From: Bacillota bacterium
GTDB taxonomy: Bacteria; Bacillota; Clostridia; Lachnospirales; Lachnospiraceae
NCBI GenBank assembly: GCA_023423045.1
Contig: JAFAGA010000006.1
Coordinates: 62,001-126,000, forward strand
DNA: 64,000 nt
Direction of reading: 5' to 3'
Notes under the pieces: generated by a model
What the model was told of the DNA's origin: nothing
What the model saw: only the letters and a program-made list of their open reading frames with translations
The model's database searches: none
Translations under genes and position numbers: made by a program
Part shown: piece after piece, positions 43,090 to 52,060 of the stretch
How positions within the stretch are numbered: position 1 is the first letter of the stretch
How the letters are laid out: each line of letters starts with the position of its first letter

Positions 43090-44271
43090 ATGACCGCATT
43101 TATTTTAGTTATTATCTATATTTCCTTTATCTGCCTGGGTTTGCCCGACTCCCTTCTGGGGGTAAGCTGGCCCATGATCCGGACCGAATTTGGCGTTTCT
43201 TTAAGTGCCGTCGGTCCGGTCTTTATGACAATTGCGGGAGGCACCATTGTGTCCAGCTTCTTTAGCGGCCATGTCTTAAAAAGATTTGGTACGGCCAAGG
43301 TAGCCGCAATCAGCACTGCCATGACTGCGGCCGGCATTCTCGGTTTCTATTTTGCTCCCGGCGTCCAGTGGTTCTATCTTATGGCGATTCCCCTGGGTCT
43401 TGGTGCTGGTTCTGTAGATGCAGGTTTGAATGACTATGTCGCCACACATTACAAATCCCATCACATGAGCTGGCTCCACTGCTTCTGGGGAATCGGAGCA
43501 ACTGTGGGCCCCATGATTATGTCCCAATTCATCAAGGGCTCCACCTGGAGGATGGGCTATCTGACGGTTGCCCTGATCCAGGCTTCCTTTGCTGTCTTCC
43601 TGTTGGCAACCCTGCCTGCATGGAAGAAGGCAGAATCACAGAGAGTCGCAACCAATGAAGAGCCCGCCGCCGATTCCATTCCTGCTGCCGGGAACAATAA
43701 GGTCTCCCTTCTTGCCACCAAAGGTGTCAAGCCGGTATTAATCACCCTTCTCTTTTACTGTGGAGCTGAAGCGACCCTTGGCCTTTGGGGGAGCAGTTAC
43801 CTGGTTCAAATTAAGAACCTGACCCCATCCATTGCCGCCTCCTGGGTTGCAATGTATTATGGAGGAATCACAGTAGGCAGATTCTTTAACGGCTTCCTGA
43901 CGTTGAAGCTCAGCAACAAGGCATTGATACGCCTCGGGCTGCTGATCCTGCTGGGCGGTGTACTTTTACTCCTTCTCCCCCTGCCAGGAATCTTCACAAT
44001 GCTCGGTATGATGTGTATTGGTCTAGGCTGTGCCCCGATTTTTCCCTGCATTCTGCATGAGACTCCTGCACGTTTTGGAGCAGAGCGCTCCCGGTCGCTT
44101 ATGGGAATTCAGATGGCCGTCGCTTATACCGGCTCCACCTTTCTTCCTCCGATCTTTGGATATGTGGCAGGCGCTATCTCTATCGCACTGTATCCATTTG
44201 CGATTCTCACCTATACGCTGATCATGATCTTATGTGCCGAACGAACAAATCGCATCTTTTCCATTCTGTAA
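43090..44271 (+). CDS. MFS sugar transporter (FucP/YfkF-like)
   Basis: A 393-residue transporter with 12 helices. It begins FILVIIYISFICLGLPDSLLG, a pattern of sugar-type MFS permeases, with MIRTEFGVSLSAVGPV, GHVLKRFGTAKV (loop between helices 2 and 3) and GAGSVDAGLNDYVATHY. AAAGGA precedes the ATG by 11 bases. It follows the importer operon in the same direction, so it could take up a monosaccharide or export one released from imported oligosaccharides. Substrate unknown. Confidence 0.88.
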   Translation: MTAFILVIIYISFICLGLPDSLLGVSWPMIRTEFGVSLSAVGPVFMTIAGGTIVSSFFSGHVLKRFGTAKVAAISTAMTAAGILGFYFAPGVQWFYLMAIPLGLGAGSVDAGLNDYVATHYKSHHMSWLHCFWGIGATVGPMIMSQFIKGSTWRMGYLTVALIQASFAVFLLATLPAWKKAESQRVATNEEPAADSIPAAGNNKVSLLATKGVKPVLITLLFYCGAEATLGLWGSSYLVQIKNLTPSIAASWVAMYYGGITVGRFFNGFLTLKLSNKALIRLGLLILLGGVLLLLLPLPGIFTMLGMMCIGLGCAPIFPCILHETPARFGAERSRSLMGIQMAVAYTGSTFLPPIFGYVAGAISIALYPFAILTYTLIMILCAERTNRIFSIL

Positions 44272-44291
44272 TCCAAAGAATACGGCGCAAA

Positions 44292-44325
44292 AGAAGGGAG
44301 GGCACTTATTCCGCTCTCCCTTCCT
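44292..44325. terminator. Terminator between convergent MFS and AraC genes
   Basis: Arms AGAAGGGAGGGC and GCTCTCCCTTCCT form a GC-rich stem with a 9-base loop. On the minus strand it is followed by CTTCTTTTGCG, and on the plus strand by CCTTGC. Confidence 0.6.
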
Positions 44326-44348
44326 TGCATCCCTGTAATCGATTTCAC

Positions 44349-45203
44349 TTATTCCACCATTCCGCCCCGGTATCTGTATTCACTTGGGGACATGCCGGTG
44401 TACTTACGGAAGATTCTGCTGAAGTACAGCTGACTGTCATATCCAACCATGTCAGATACATCATTGATTGACAGATAATGATTATTCAGCAGCTCCTTGG
44501 CATGCTGCAAACGTAGATTCGTCAGGTACTGCTTGGGGGAAAATCCGGTATACCTTTTGAATTCGCGGATAAACCAGCTGCAGCTAACATGGTATTGGCC
44601 CGCCAGTCCGGTTATATTAATATCCCTTTGATATTCCTGGTGAAAACGGTTAATCACCTCATCTAACATCGAATGATATCCACGCTTCTCCTGATAACCA
44701 TTTCGAGCCGCCCTGGCTGCCGTAATCAGAAGCTGCCGGAAGTAAGCCTCCGTCATCTCCATATTATAATGGCGTTCCATCCTCAACTCGGAGATAATCC
44801 TGTCAAAAAGCTCAGCAAGGTCCTCCGTCCCGGACAACTGTATCGGCTGTCCCGGAAGCAAGCCCAGGCTGTCAAGGAGCGGGCGGGCGGCCCTTCCCGA
44901 GAAATGAATCCAGTAAATATCAGGCTTCTCCTGCAGCACATAGTAATAATCTTGAGGGATTCCCGGCTGATACACGAAAATACCGCCTTTCCCCACATTA
45001 TATCTCTTTCCCTCCAGCGTAAAATGTGCATATCCGTCCGCCACATATAAAAGCTGGTAGTCCCGTCTTCCGGCAGGACGCTGGGTTTCTATTTTCTTAA
45101 GATGAAGCAGCTTGTAGTGGCCGCTGCTTTTCACAAAAAGCTCCGAGTCCTCCCGCGGAAGATCATCATCACTCCTGTTATAATAGCCTGAATAATTCAG
45201 CAC
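44349..45203 (-). CDS. AraC-family transcriptional regulator with cupin sensor
   Basis: A 284-residue regulator. An N-terminal cupin/AraC-binding domain (QLLYVADGYAHFTLEGKRYNVGKGGIFVY in part) would bind a sugar. Two C-terminal HTH motifs follow (ITGLAGQYHVSCSWFIREF; INDVSDMVGYDSQLYFSRIF) with the ending TGMSPSEYRYRGG. The start is GTG, with AGGAG 9 bases upstream. It is divergent from the beta-galactosidase gene and probably activates it. A pair of direct repeats with CATTTTGTC lies between them. Confidence 0.9.
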   Translation of the reverse strand: MLNYSGYYNRSDDDLPREDSELFVKSSGHYKLLHLKKIETQRPAGRRDYQLLYVADGYAHFTLEGKRYNVGKGGIFVYQPGIPQDYYYVLQEKPDIYWIHFSGRAARPLLDSLGLLPGQPIQLSGTEDLAELFDRIISELRMERHYNMEMTEAYFRQLLITAARAARNGYQEKRGYHSMLDEVINRFHQEYQRDINITGLAGQYHVSCSWFIREFKRYTGFSPKQYLTNLRLQHAKELLNNHYLSINDVSDMVGYDSQLYFSRIFRKYTGMSPSEYRYRGGMVE

Positions 45204-45237
45204 CGTTTTATGCTCCTCCCTGCAATTTGATTCGTCT

Positions 45238-45324
45238 CATTTTGTCATAGATATCATCGTAATAATACGAGATAATGTTAATTTCATCATAGCAAATCAG
45301 TATCATTTTGTCCATATATCCAAC
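45238..45324. promoter_or_regulatory. Direct-repeat candidate AraC operators
   Basis: Two copies of a 21-base element starting CATTTTGTC and continuing with an AT-rich ATA.ATATC tail, at 45238-45258 and 45304-45324, 66 bases apart, in the 263-base gap between the AraC gene and the beta-galactosidase gene. Directly repeated half-sites are usual for AraC proteins. Confidence 0.45.
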
Positions 45325-45466
45325 AAAAATGATTATAGTAAATTACCCCTTTGATTGCTACAATAATCTTGCTGTTATCTGTTTCCGCAATTAGAATGAA
45401 ATCTGAGAGGTTCTCCTGCGGGACCTGAGTTGCAGCTTCCAATAACATATAATGAGGTGCTATAAG

Positions 45467-48400
45467 ATGAAGCTTACAAAATATTTTGAGGATACGAAGA
45501 ATCTTCATGTAGGTACCATGGCAAACCGTGCCTACTATATTCCGTATGATACCTCCAGCAAGACAGAACGCATACAATCACTTAACGGTACCTGGAAGTT
45601 CAAATACTTCCGTAACCGTTTCGAAGCAGAGGAGGGCTTCTATCAGCCAGGCTATGATTTAAGCAGCTTCGACGACCTTCCTGTTCCCAGCTGCTGGCAA
45701 AACCACGGCTACGATCATCATCAATATACCAACGTCAATTTTCCCTTTCCTTATGACCTCCCTTATATGCCCGAGGAGCATAATCCCTGCGGCTGCTATG
45801 TTCATACCTTCCAGGTCAGCCCGGAGCAGCTGTCCCAACGCAACTATCTGAATTTTGAGGGCGTTGATTCCTGTTATTATGTATGGATGAACGGTACCTT
45901 CCTCGGCTTCAGTCAGGTTTCCCATTCCACCAGTGAGTTCGATGTTACGGAGTACCTGAAAGCGGGCTCCAACACTCTGGCCGTGCTGGTTATGAAATGG
46001 TGTGCCGGAAGCTATTATGAGGACCAGGATAAGTTTAGGATGTCAGGTATTTTCCGGGATGTATATCTCCTGACCAGAGCGCAGGAGCACATTCGGGATT
46101 TCTTCGTAAAGACAAGGCTCAGCGAGGACTGCTCCATGGCAACCGTAAGTGTGGAGCTGGAATATCTGAAAGAAGCCCTTCCTGTCAAGGCTGCCCTGTA
46201 TGACTGCAGCCACAGATTGCTGGAGGAAAAAGCGATTGCAGGAAATCAAGTTAATTTTACCCTGAATACCCCTGAGCTATGGAATGCGGAAATGCCGAAT
46301 CTCTATACTCTGGTACTGACAACCGAGGAAGAGGAGATCACCCAGAAGGTCGGAATCCGTGAAGTTGAAATCAAGGAGGGTGTAATACTGCTTAACCGCG
46401 TTCCGATCAAATTCCGCGGTGTAAACCGTCATGACAGCGATCCTGTCACCGGCTATACCATCAGCAGGGAGCAGGCGCTTAAGGATCTCTCGTTAATGAA
46501 GCAGCACAATATCAATGCAATTCGCACCAGCCATTATCCCAATGCTCCCTGGTTCCCCGGACTGTGCGATGAACATGGGTTTTATCTGATTGCAGAATCA
46601 GATCTGGAGAGCCATGGTGCGACCAGCTTCTATTCCGGTTCCTCGGAGGAAACCTACGGCGACATTGCCATGAATCCCATTTCCGATGCCTTTGTTCTGG
46701 ACCGGCAGGAGCGCAATGTACATCGGGATAAGAATCACTCCTGTATTCTGATCTGGTCCCTGGGCAACGAAAGCGGCTGGGGAGACGGCTTTGAAAAGGC
46801 CGCCCGATGGATCAAGCAATATGACGATACCAGGCTTTTGCATTATGAAGGAAGTCTTCATATCACCGGCGGCTATCAGGCGGATCTCTCCATGCTGGAT
46901 TTATACAGCCCGATGTATGATCACATTGATAATATGAAAAAATATCTGAGCGATCCACAGAATACCAAGCCCTATATACTGTGTGAATTCTGCCATGCCA
47001 TGGGTAACGGGCCGGGAGATCTGGAGGATTACATGGAGATAATCCTTGCCGAGGACAGACTGGCCGGCGGCTTTGTATGGGAGTGGTGTGACCATGCCAT
47101 CTATCTTGGAGATGCTCCCGACGGAAGAAAGAAATATGCGTACGGCGGTGACTCCGGAGAATTCCCTCATGACGGTAATTTCTGTGTGGACGGATTGGTT
47201 TATCCGGACCGCACCGTGAGCCCCGGATTACTGGAATACAAGAATGTTCTGCGTCCGGTTCGTGCTTCCCTGGTTGACCCGGAACATGGCCTTCTCCGCC
47301 TGGAGAATAAACTGGACTTTACCAATACAAAGGATTTCCTCTCTCTCACCTACCAGGTGGAGAATAACGGGCTGGTAATCCAAGAAGGCAATCTGGAAGA
47401 GCTGGATCTTGCTCCCCACGGCTCCTGTGAGCTCACCCTCTCCTATCCGATACCGGAGCAGGGGATTACCTTCCTCAAGCTCACCTATGTACAAAAGAAC
47501 GACAGGCCTTTTACCAAAGCCGGTCATATCCTGGGCTTTGATCAATTATTAGTTAAGGATGGAGAGCTGCTTTTGGATGCCTCCCGGAGAATCGTTACCA
47601 CAGCGGGCGCAGCACAAGCCAATTCTGAAAACTCTGCTCCAGGCATAAAATCCCCGGAAGAGGCAGCACTTTCCTATCAGGAGGAAGAACGCCTTCTTAC
47701 CATCCAGGGGAAGGACTTTACCTATACCTTCCATAAGCTGAGCGGTCTATTCTATGATCTTCGCAAAGATGGGCAGAAACTCCTGGAACTTCCCATGGAG
47801 TACAACCTTTGGAGAGCTCCTACCGACAATGACCGCAATATCAGAGAGGAGTGGCAGCGGGCCGGTTATGACCGGACCATGGCACGGGTATACGCCACAG
47901 AGGTCTCACAGGAGGAACATGGCAATATAACAATCAAATCAAGACTTGCAATTCATGCAATCCAGAGAGAGCATATGTTGGATCTGGAGACGGTTTGGAC
48001 CGTTACGCCCGAGGGAGAACTGCTGCTGAAGGCGGAAGCCCACCGCAACACCAAAATGCCATATCTTCCCCGGTTTGGCCTTCGTCTCTTCCTTCCCAGG
48101 GAGTATGACCAGGTACAATATTTTGGCTACGGTCCTCATGAGAGCTATCTTGACAAGCACCGCGCTTCCTACATCGGCCTTTTTGAGGAACGGGTGGAGG
48201 ATATGTTTGAGGACTATATCTTCCCTCAGGAAAATTCCTCTCACTGCGGCTGCAGATACCTGAGTATCAAGCATTCCGGCGCCTCATCTCCTCTTACCGT
48301 AACCGCAGACCGGGAATTCGCCTTCAATGTATCCGAGTATACTCAGGAAGAGCTTACGGCAAAGGCCCATAATTATGAACTGGTGAAATCTCCCTATACT

Positions 48401-48520
48401 GTTGTATGTATTGACTACAAGCAGAGCGGAGTAGGTTCCAACAGCTGTGGACCGGAGTTGCTTCCCAAGTATCGTCTGGAAGAGGAAGAGTTCAATTTTC
48501 AGTTTCATCTTTCTTTTTAG
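45467..48520 (+). CDS. lacZ: GH2 beta-galactosidase (LacZ type)
   Basis: A 1017-residue enzyme at the full LacZ length. The five-domain order is visible: jelly-roll domain (WKFKYFRNRFEAEEGF, VPSCWQNHGYDHHQYTN), immunoglobulin-like domain, and the barrel with FRGVNRHDSDP and IRTSHYPNAPWF. The acid/base Glu is in LIWSLGNESGWGDGF, and the nucleophile Glu in YILCEFCHAMGNGPG. The C-terminal beta-sandwich has APTDNDRNI and YFGYGPHESYLDKH. No signal peptide. The ATG at 45467 has GAGG 9 bases upstream. It would cut terminal beta-galactose from imported oligosaccharides. Confidence 0.95.
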   Translation: MKLTKYFEDTKNLHVGTMANRAYYIPYDTSSKTERIQSLNGTWKFKYFRNRFEAEEGFYQPGYDLSSFDDLPVPSCWQNHGYDHHQYTNVNFPFPYDLPYMPEEHNPCGCYVHTFQVSPEQLSQRNYLNFEGVDSCYYVWMNGTFLGFSQVSHSTSEFDVTEYLKAGSNTLAVLVMKWCAGSYYEDQDKFRMSGIFRDVYLLTRAQEHIRDFFVKTRLSEDCSMATVSVELEYLKEALPVKAALYDCSHRLLEEKAIAGNQVNFTLNTPELWNAEMPNLYTLVLTTEEEEITQKVGIREVEIKEGVILLNRVPIKFRGVNRHDSDPVTGYTISREQALKDLSLMKQHNINAIRTSHYPNAPWFPGLCDEHGFYLIAESDLESHGATSFYSGSSEETYGDIAMNPISDAFVLDRQERNVHRDKNHSCILIWSLGNESGWGDGFEKAARWIKQYDDTRLLHYEGSLHITGGYQADLSMLDLYSPMYDHIDNMKKYLSDPQNTKPYILCEFCHAMGNGPGDLEDYMEIILAEDRLAGGFVWEWCDHAIYLGDAPDGRKKYAYGGDSGEFPHDGNFCVDGLVYPDRTVSPGLLEYKNVLRPVRASLVDPEHGLLRLENKLDFTNTKDFLSLTYQVENNGLVIQEGNLEELDLAPHGSCELTLSYPIPEQGITFLKLTYVQKNDRPFTKAGHILGFDQLLVKDGELLLDASRRIVTTAGAAQANSENSAPGIKSPEEAALSYQEEERLLTIQGKDFTYTFHKLSGLFYDLRKDGQKLLELPMEYNLWRAPTDNDRNIREEWQRAGYDRTMARVYATEVSQEEHGNITIKSRLAIHAIQREHMLDLETVWTVTPEGELLLKAEAHRNTKMPYLPRFGLRLFLPREYDQVQYFGYGPHESYLDKHRASYIGLFEERVEDMFEDYIFPQENSSHCGCRYLSIKHSGASSPLTVTADREFAFNVSEYTQEELTAKAHNYELVKSPYTVVCIDYKQSGVGSNSCGPELLPKYRLEEEEFNFQFHLSF

Positions 48521-48570
48521 CAGGCACCACATAGCAAGTGATCTTACGATGATATTAATTTGAATACAAT

Positions 48571-48620
48571 AAAAAACAGCTGCCTGCTCCTCAGTATGAA
48601 GAGCAGGGGGCTGTTTTTTT
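48571..48620. terminator. Bidirectional terminator between lacZ and the rhamnosidase gene
   Basis: AAAAAACAGC ... CTGCTC-TCAGTATGA-AGAGCAG ... CTGTTTTTTT: a long stem with A-run before and T-run after, serving both converging genes. Confidence 0.88.
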
Positions 48621-48664
48621 GATTCGTATACAGATAAATCATGGTTCACGAATTACATATAGCT

Positions 48665-50779
48665 CTAATTGCTCAGCGAATTGCTTCTGGCGTATTTATG
48701 GACGCCAGGTAAAAATTCATTTACTTGATCACCTATGATAAATTGTCCCGAATATTTCGTCTCAATCGTAATCTCCGTGTCATTCCAGGATACCGACACA
48801 TCACCATGCTTTGCCTTCACCCAGTCGATTCCCGGAATAAAGCAGGGCTTCACGATTATCCTGCCGTTTTCTATTCGAATGCCTGCAAGATGCCGGTAAA
48901 ACCAGGTTTCAACCTCACTGAACATATGATGGTTGCAGGATTCTTTCATCTCCCAGGATTCGCATAAGGTGGTCATTCCCTGCTTCATCCAATAGGCGTA
49001 GCTTGGATATTCCGGATTGATTACCATTTGATAAGCAACCTCTCCATATCCGTTCTCCGACAGAGCTGAAAAGATGTACTTTGTCCCCAGGATACCGCAA
49101 TCGATATGATATCCATTTTTCTTTACAAGCTCCGCGAGCTTTTCCGCCGCGAACGGGATCTCTTCCGGATTATATAATCCCTGATAAATACCACAGGCAA
49201 GGGAAGTCTGGCAATTTCCTAAGACGATGCCGTCCTTTATTAAATTCTCCCGGAAGGCCCGTCTGATATTTTCCGACAATACCTCCCAGGGACCCGGGTC
49301 TTCTCCCAATACCTTTGCACATTTTTCCATGATTTTTGCATCTGCATAATAATAGGCGGTATCGGTTACCTTGGTCGGACAAGGGATCGTATCGACCGGC
49401 GCTTCCCAGTCGCCAAGACCGAAATCTACCATCCAGTCTTCCTGCATGGAATACAAATATCCCATATAACGTTTCATATTTTCCCACATATCCAAAATGA
49501 GTGAAGAATCCCCGGTAAACTCATATACATGCCATGGGATCTGAATGAGTGCACTGTCCCAGGCCGGTCCGCTTCCCCAATTATATCCCCAGTTTGAGGT
49601 TGGTATGATCCCCGGCAGCTGCCCGTTGGGGCGCTGGACATCCTTGAAATCATTCAGCCATTTTTTATAGGCGCTGATCATATTAAAATTATACAGAGAC
49701 TGCTCACAGGACAGCAGCGCATCCCCTGTCCATCCGTTCTGCTCCCGGTGGGGACAATCGGTAGGTATACTGTGATAATTGGTCAGCGTGGATCTCCTTG
49801 CCGCTTCATGTATTCTGTTCAACATGTCATCCGAGCATTCAAATTCTCCGATTGTCTCCAGGTCCGTATGCAGCACACAGGCGGTGATTTCAAAATCCGA
49901 AGGTGCATTTTCAACCTTCACATACCGGAACCCATGGTAGGAAAAACGCGGTTCCCATACTTCCCCGCCCTTCCCTTTAAAGATGTACTTATCACAGTGC
50001 TTCAGCTCACCCTTGATGAATTTAGTAATCTCTTCACTGTCAATATCCCCGTTCCTGTATAGCTCGGAATAGCGGAGGGAAACCTCATGTCCTGAGGGGG
50101 CGCTGCCTTTGATTCTGGCCCAGCCGCTGATATTTTCTCCAAAATCGTAAACTCCGCCGCCCAGATCTCTGGGAGGCAGAACTCTTATGATGCGGATCGG
50201 AGGCAACTCGGCGGGCTTTAATATGCCGCCCGCTCCCCGGCAGACAGTGGCATGGGCCCAGCTTCCATCGTCAAAGCCAGGTGTATTCCAACCTTCCTGC
50301 TCAAGTCTTGCATCGTAGATTTCTCCTTCTCTGACATGATTGTAGACAGAAGGGCCGTCACTGCATTTCCAGGAGCTGTCGGACAGCAGAGAGAAGGTGG
50401 TGCCATCGTTATATTCCAGGTCCAGCTGCAGTATCATTTTGGGATGATGTCTCCAGGTTGCGGTATCATAATTCCATACCTCCCCCACATCATTGTACCA
50501 GCCATTACCCAGAAACACCCCAAGCGCATTCCTCCCTTGAAGCAGATATTCTGTCACATCATAGTCGGAATAAAGTACCGTGCTATCGAACTTTGTGAAT
50601 GGTGTTGACAGCACTTCATCCGAGATCCTTTTTCCGTTCAGACTATATTCTCCATATCCCAAACCACATACCTGCAGTCTTGCAGACAGAAGACCTTCTG
50701 CAATAATAAATTCCTTCCGAAACAGAAAGCTTCCGTTATCGCTCTCCGGCCTCCCGATCCATTTTGCATCATGAAACAT
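48665..50779 (-). CDS. GH78 alpha-L-rhamnosidase
   Basis: A 704-residue cytoplasmic enzyme that releases terminal L-rhamnose. N-terminal beta-sandwich domains (RLQVCGLGYGEYSLNGKRI, VYDFGENISGWARIKG) precede the (alpha/alpha)6 barrel. DCPHREQNGWTGDA holds the probable general acid Glu. MTTLCESWEM holds the probable base Glu; VDFGLGDWEAP lies between. The length is shorter than many GH78 proteins but complete. GGAGG precedes the ATG. Convergent with lacZ. Suggests use of rhamnose-containing pectin or plant glycosides. Rhamnose catabolic genes are not in the window. Confidence 0.9.
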   Translation of the reverse strand: MFHDAKWIGRPESDNGSFLFRKEFIIAEGLLSARLQVCGLGYGEYSLNGKRISDEVLSTPFTKFDSTVLYSDYDVTEYLLQGRNALGVFLGNGWYNDVGEVWNYDTATWRHHPKMILQLDLEYNDGTTFSLLSDSSWKCSDGPSVYNHVREGEIYDARLEQEGWNTPGFDDGSWAHATVCRGAGGILKPAELPPIRIIRVLPPRDLGGGVYDFGENISGWARIKGSAPSGHEVSLRYSELYRNGDIDSEEITKFIKGELKHCDKYIFKGKGGEVWEPRFSYHGFRYVKVENAPSDFEITACVLHTDLETIGEFECSDDMLNRIHEAARRSTLTNYHSIPTDCPHREQNGWTGDALLSCEQSLYNFNMISAYKKWLNDFKDVQRPNGQLPGIIPTSNWGYNWGSGPAWDSALIQIPWHVYEFTGDSSLILDMWENMKRYMGYLYSMQEDWMVDFGLGDWEAPVDTIPCPTKVTDTAYYYADAKIMEKCAKVLGEDPGPWEVLSENIRRAFRENLIKDGIVLGNCQTSLACGIYQGLYNPEEIPFAAEKLAELVKKNGYHIDCGILGTKYIFSALSENGYGEVAYQMVINPEYPSYAYWMKQGMTTLCESWEMKESCNHHMFSEVETWFYRHLAGIRIENGRIIVKPCFIPGIDWVKAKHGDVSVSWNDTEITIETKYSGQFIIGDQVNEFLPGVHKYARSNSLSN

Positions 50780-51064
50780 TTCTTTCCCCTCCGATCCATT
50801 ATTTTTATCCAGTATTTTATATCTATTATTTCATATCTATTATTATAATAAATCATTCTTGCAGGCTCTGTCCAGTATTTCCTCTGCTTCCTTCCACTCT
50901 ATCTCCGTTTCTGTTTATGCTTTGATTTCTCTTCCTGCTCATTATGCGAATGTTCCTTTACATTTTGTACGTTCATCGCAGTACAGAAATAAGTCACCTG
51001 CTATAGGACAATTTTTTAGCTATATTATTCGATAGAATTTACATTTTGGAGGGTTTGGAGAACT
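50780..51064. other. Intergenic region upstream of the rhamnosidase gene
   Basis: A -10-like TATAAT for the minus strand sits inside TATTATAATAA (50840-50850), between repeated TATCTATTAT units (50819-50843). No good -35 was found. The rest, up to the kor terminator, shows nothing recognisable. Confidence 0.4.
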
Positions 51065-51108
51065 GAAAAATACCAAGCAAACCACATAACGCGATTTGCT
51101 TGATATTT
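51065..51108 (-). terminator. Terminator of the oxidoreductase operon
   Basis: On the minus strand AATATCAAGCAAA / TTTGCTTGGTATT with a 13-base loop is followed by TTTTTC. A second weak stem (51122-51163) lies between it and the stop codon of the beta-subunit gene. Confidence 0.65.
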
Positions 51109-51208
51109 TGATTTTACCACCGGAAGTATCCTCTTCTGTTCTCAGTTAAAAGAGATATCTTCCTCGGTGGCACTTACTATAATCCTTTAAGAAATCTTTA
51201 GCCGTACT

Positions 51209-52060
51209 CTAGCTGAATTCATGGATCATCTGCTTTACAGCCCCGGGATCATATTCCCTGTCCAGAAGCGGCGTTCCTGATTGAAGTACCGAATTGTTCT
51301 GATGGAAGGTATGGCGTTCTTCCCGGTACAGAACTCCGATGGGAATCCGGTCCTCGAATTCCATCGCCTTTTGCATCGCCGCCAGCTTATCCGACGGGTC
51401 ATAGGTATCATCCAGTTCATACACCCTCTGATTATAATAGGCAAAGGTATTGATCTTATTGAAGCTGACACAGGGCTGCAGGATATCTACAATCGCATAA
51501 CCATCATATTCGATGGCCTGCTTCATCAGGGCTATCAGGTGCTCCTTGCGCCCGCTGAAGGCCCTGCCTACAAATCCGGCGCCGACTGCCATCGCAACCA
51601 ATACCGGGTTCAAGGGTGTGGTGGTATTGCCATGCACCTGCACCTCGGTCACAATTCCTTCCACCGAAGTCGGAGAGGCCTGCCCTTTGGTCAAACCATA
51701 GATTTGATTATCATGAACAAAATGCGTTATATTCACATTACGCCGGATATTATGCAGAAAATGGTTGCCGCCCTCGCCATAAGAGTCACCGTCACCGGTA
51801 TCCACAATGACCGTCAGCTTCTCATTGGCAATTTTCGCTGCGATCGCTGCGGGCAACGATCTGCCATGTAATCCGCAGAAATAATTTGCACTGATATACT
51901 GAGGCAGCTTAGCCGCCTGGCCGATGCCCGCTACCATCAGCACCTCATACGGATCCTTGCCCAGCTCCTCCAATGCGGTCCGGAGGCAATCCAGAATGTT
52001 GAAGTTTCCGCAGCCCGGACACCAGGCTGTCTCACGGGTTGAAAAAGTATTGGCACTCAT
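51209..52060 (-). CDS. korB: 2-oxoacid:ferredoxin oxidoreductase, beta subunit
   Basis: A 283-residue thiamine-diphosphate subunit. WCPGCGNFNILDC near residue 13 carries the first cysteines. The TPP motif GDGDSYGEGGNHFLHNIRRN is intact, with IYGLTKGQASPTS after it. Together with the alpha subunit it oxidises a 2-oxoacid (2-oxoglutarate or a branched-chain keto acid) with CoA to acyl-CoA, reducing ferredoxin. The start overlaps the alpha-subunit stop by 4 bases (ATGA), so the two are coupled. The exact substrate cannot be read from the sequence. Confidence 0.9.
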   Translation of the reverse strand: MSANTFSTRETAWCPGCGNFNILDCLRTALEELGKDPYEVLMVAGIGQAAKLPQYISANYFCGLHGRSLPAAIAAKIANEKLTVIVDTGDGDSYGEGGNHFLHNIRRNVNITHFVHDNQIYGLTKGQASPTSVEGIVTEVQVHGNTTTPLNPVLVAMAVGAGFVGRAFSGRKEHLIALMKQAIEYDGYAIVDILQPCVSFNKINTFAYYNQRVYELDDTYDPSDKLAAMQKAMEFEDRIPIGVLYREERHTFHQNNSVLQSGTPLLDREYDPGAVKQMIHEFS

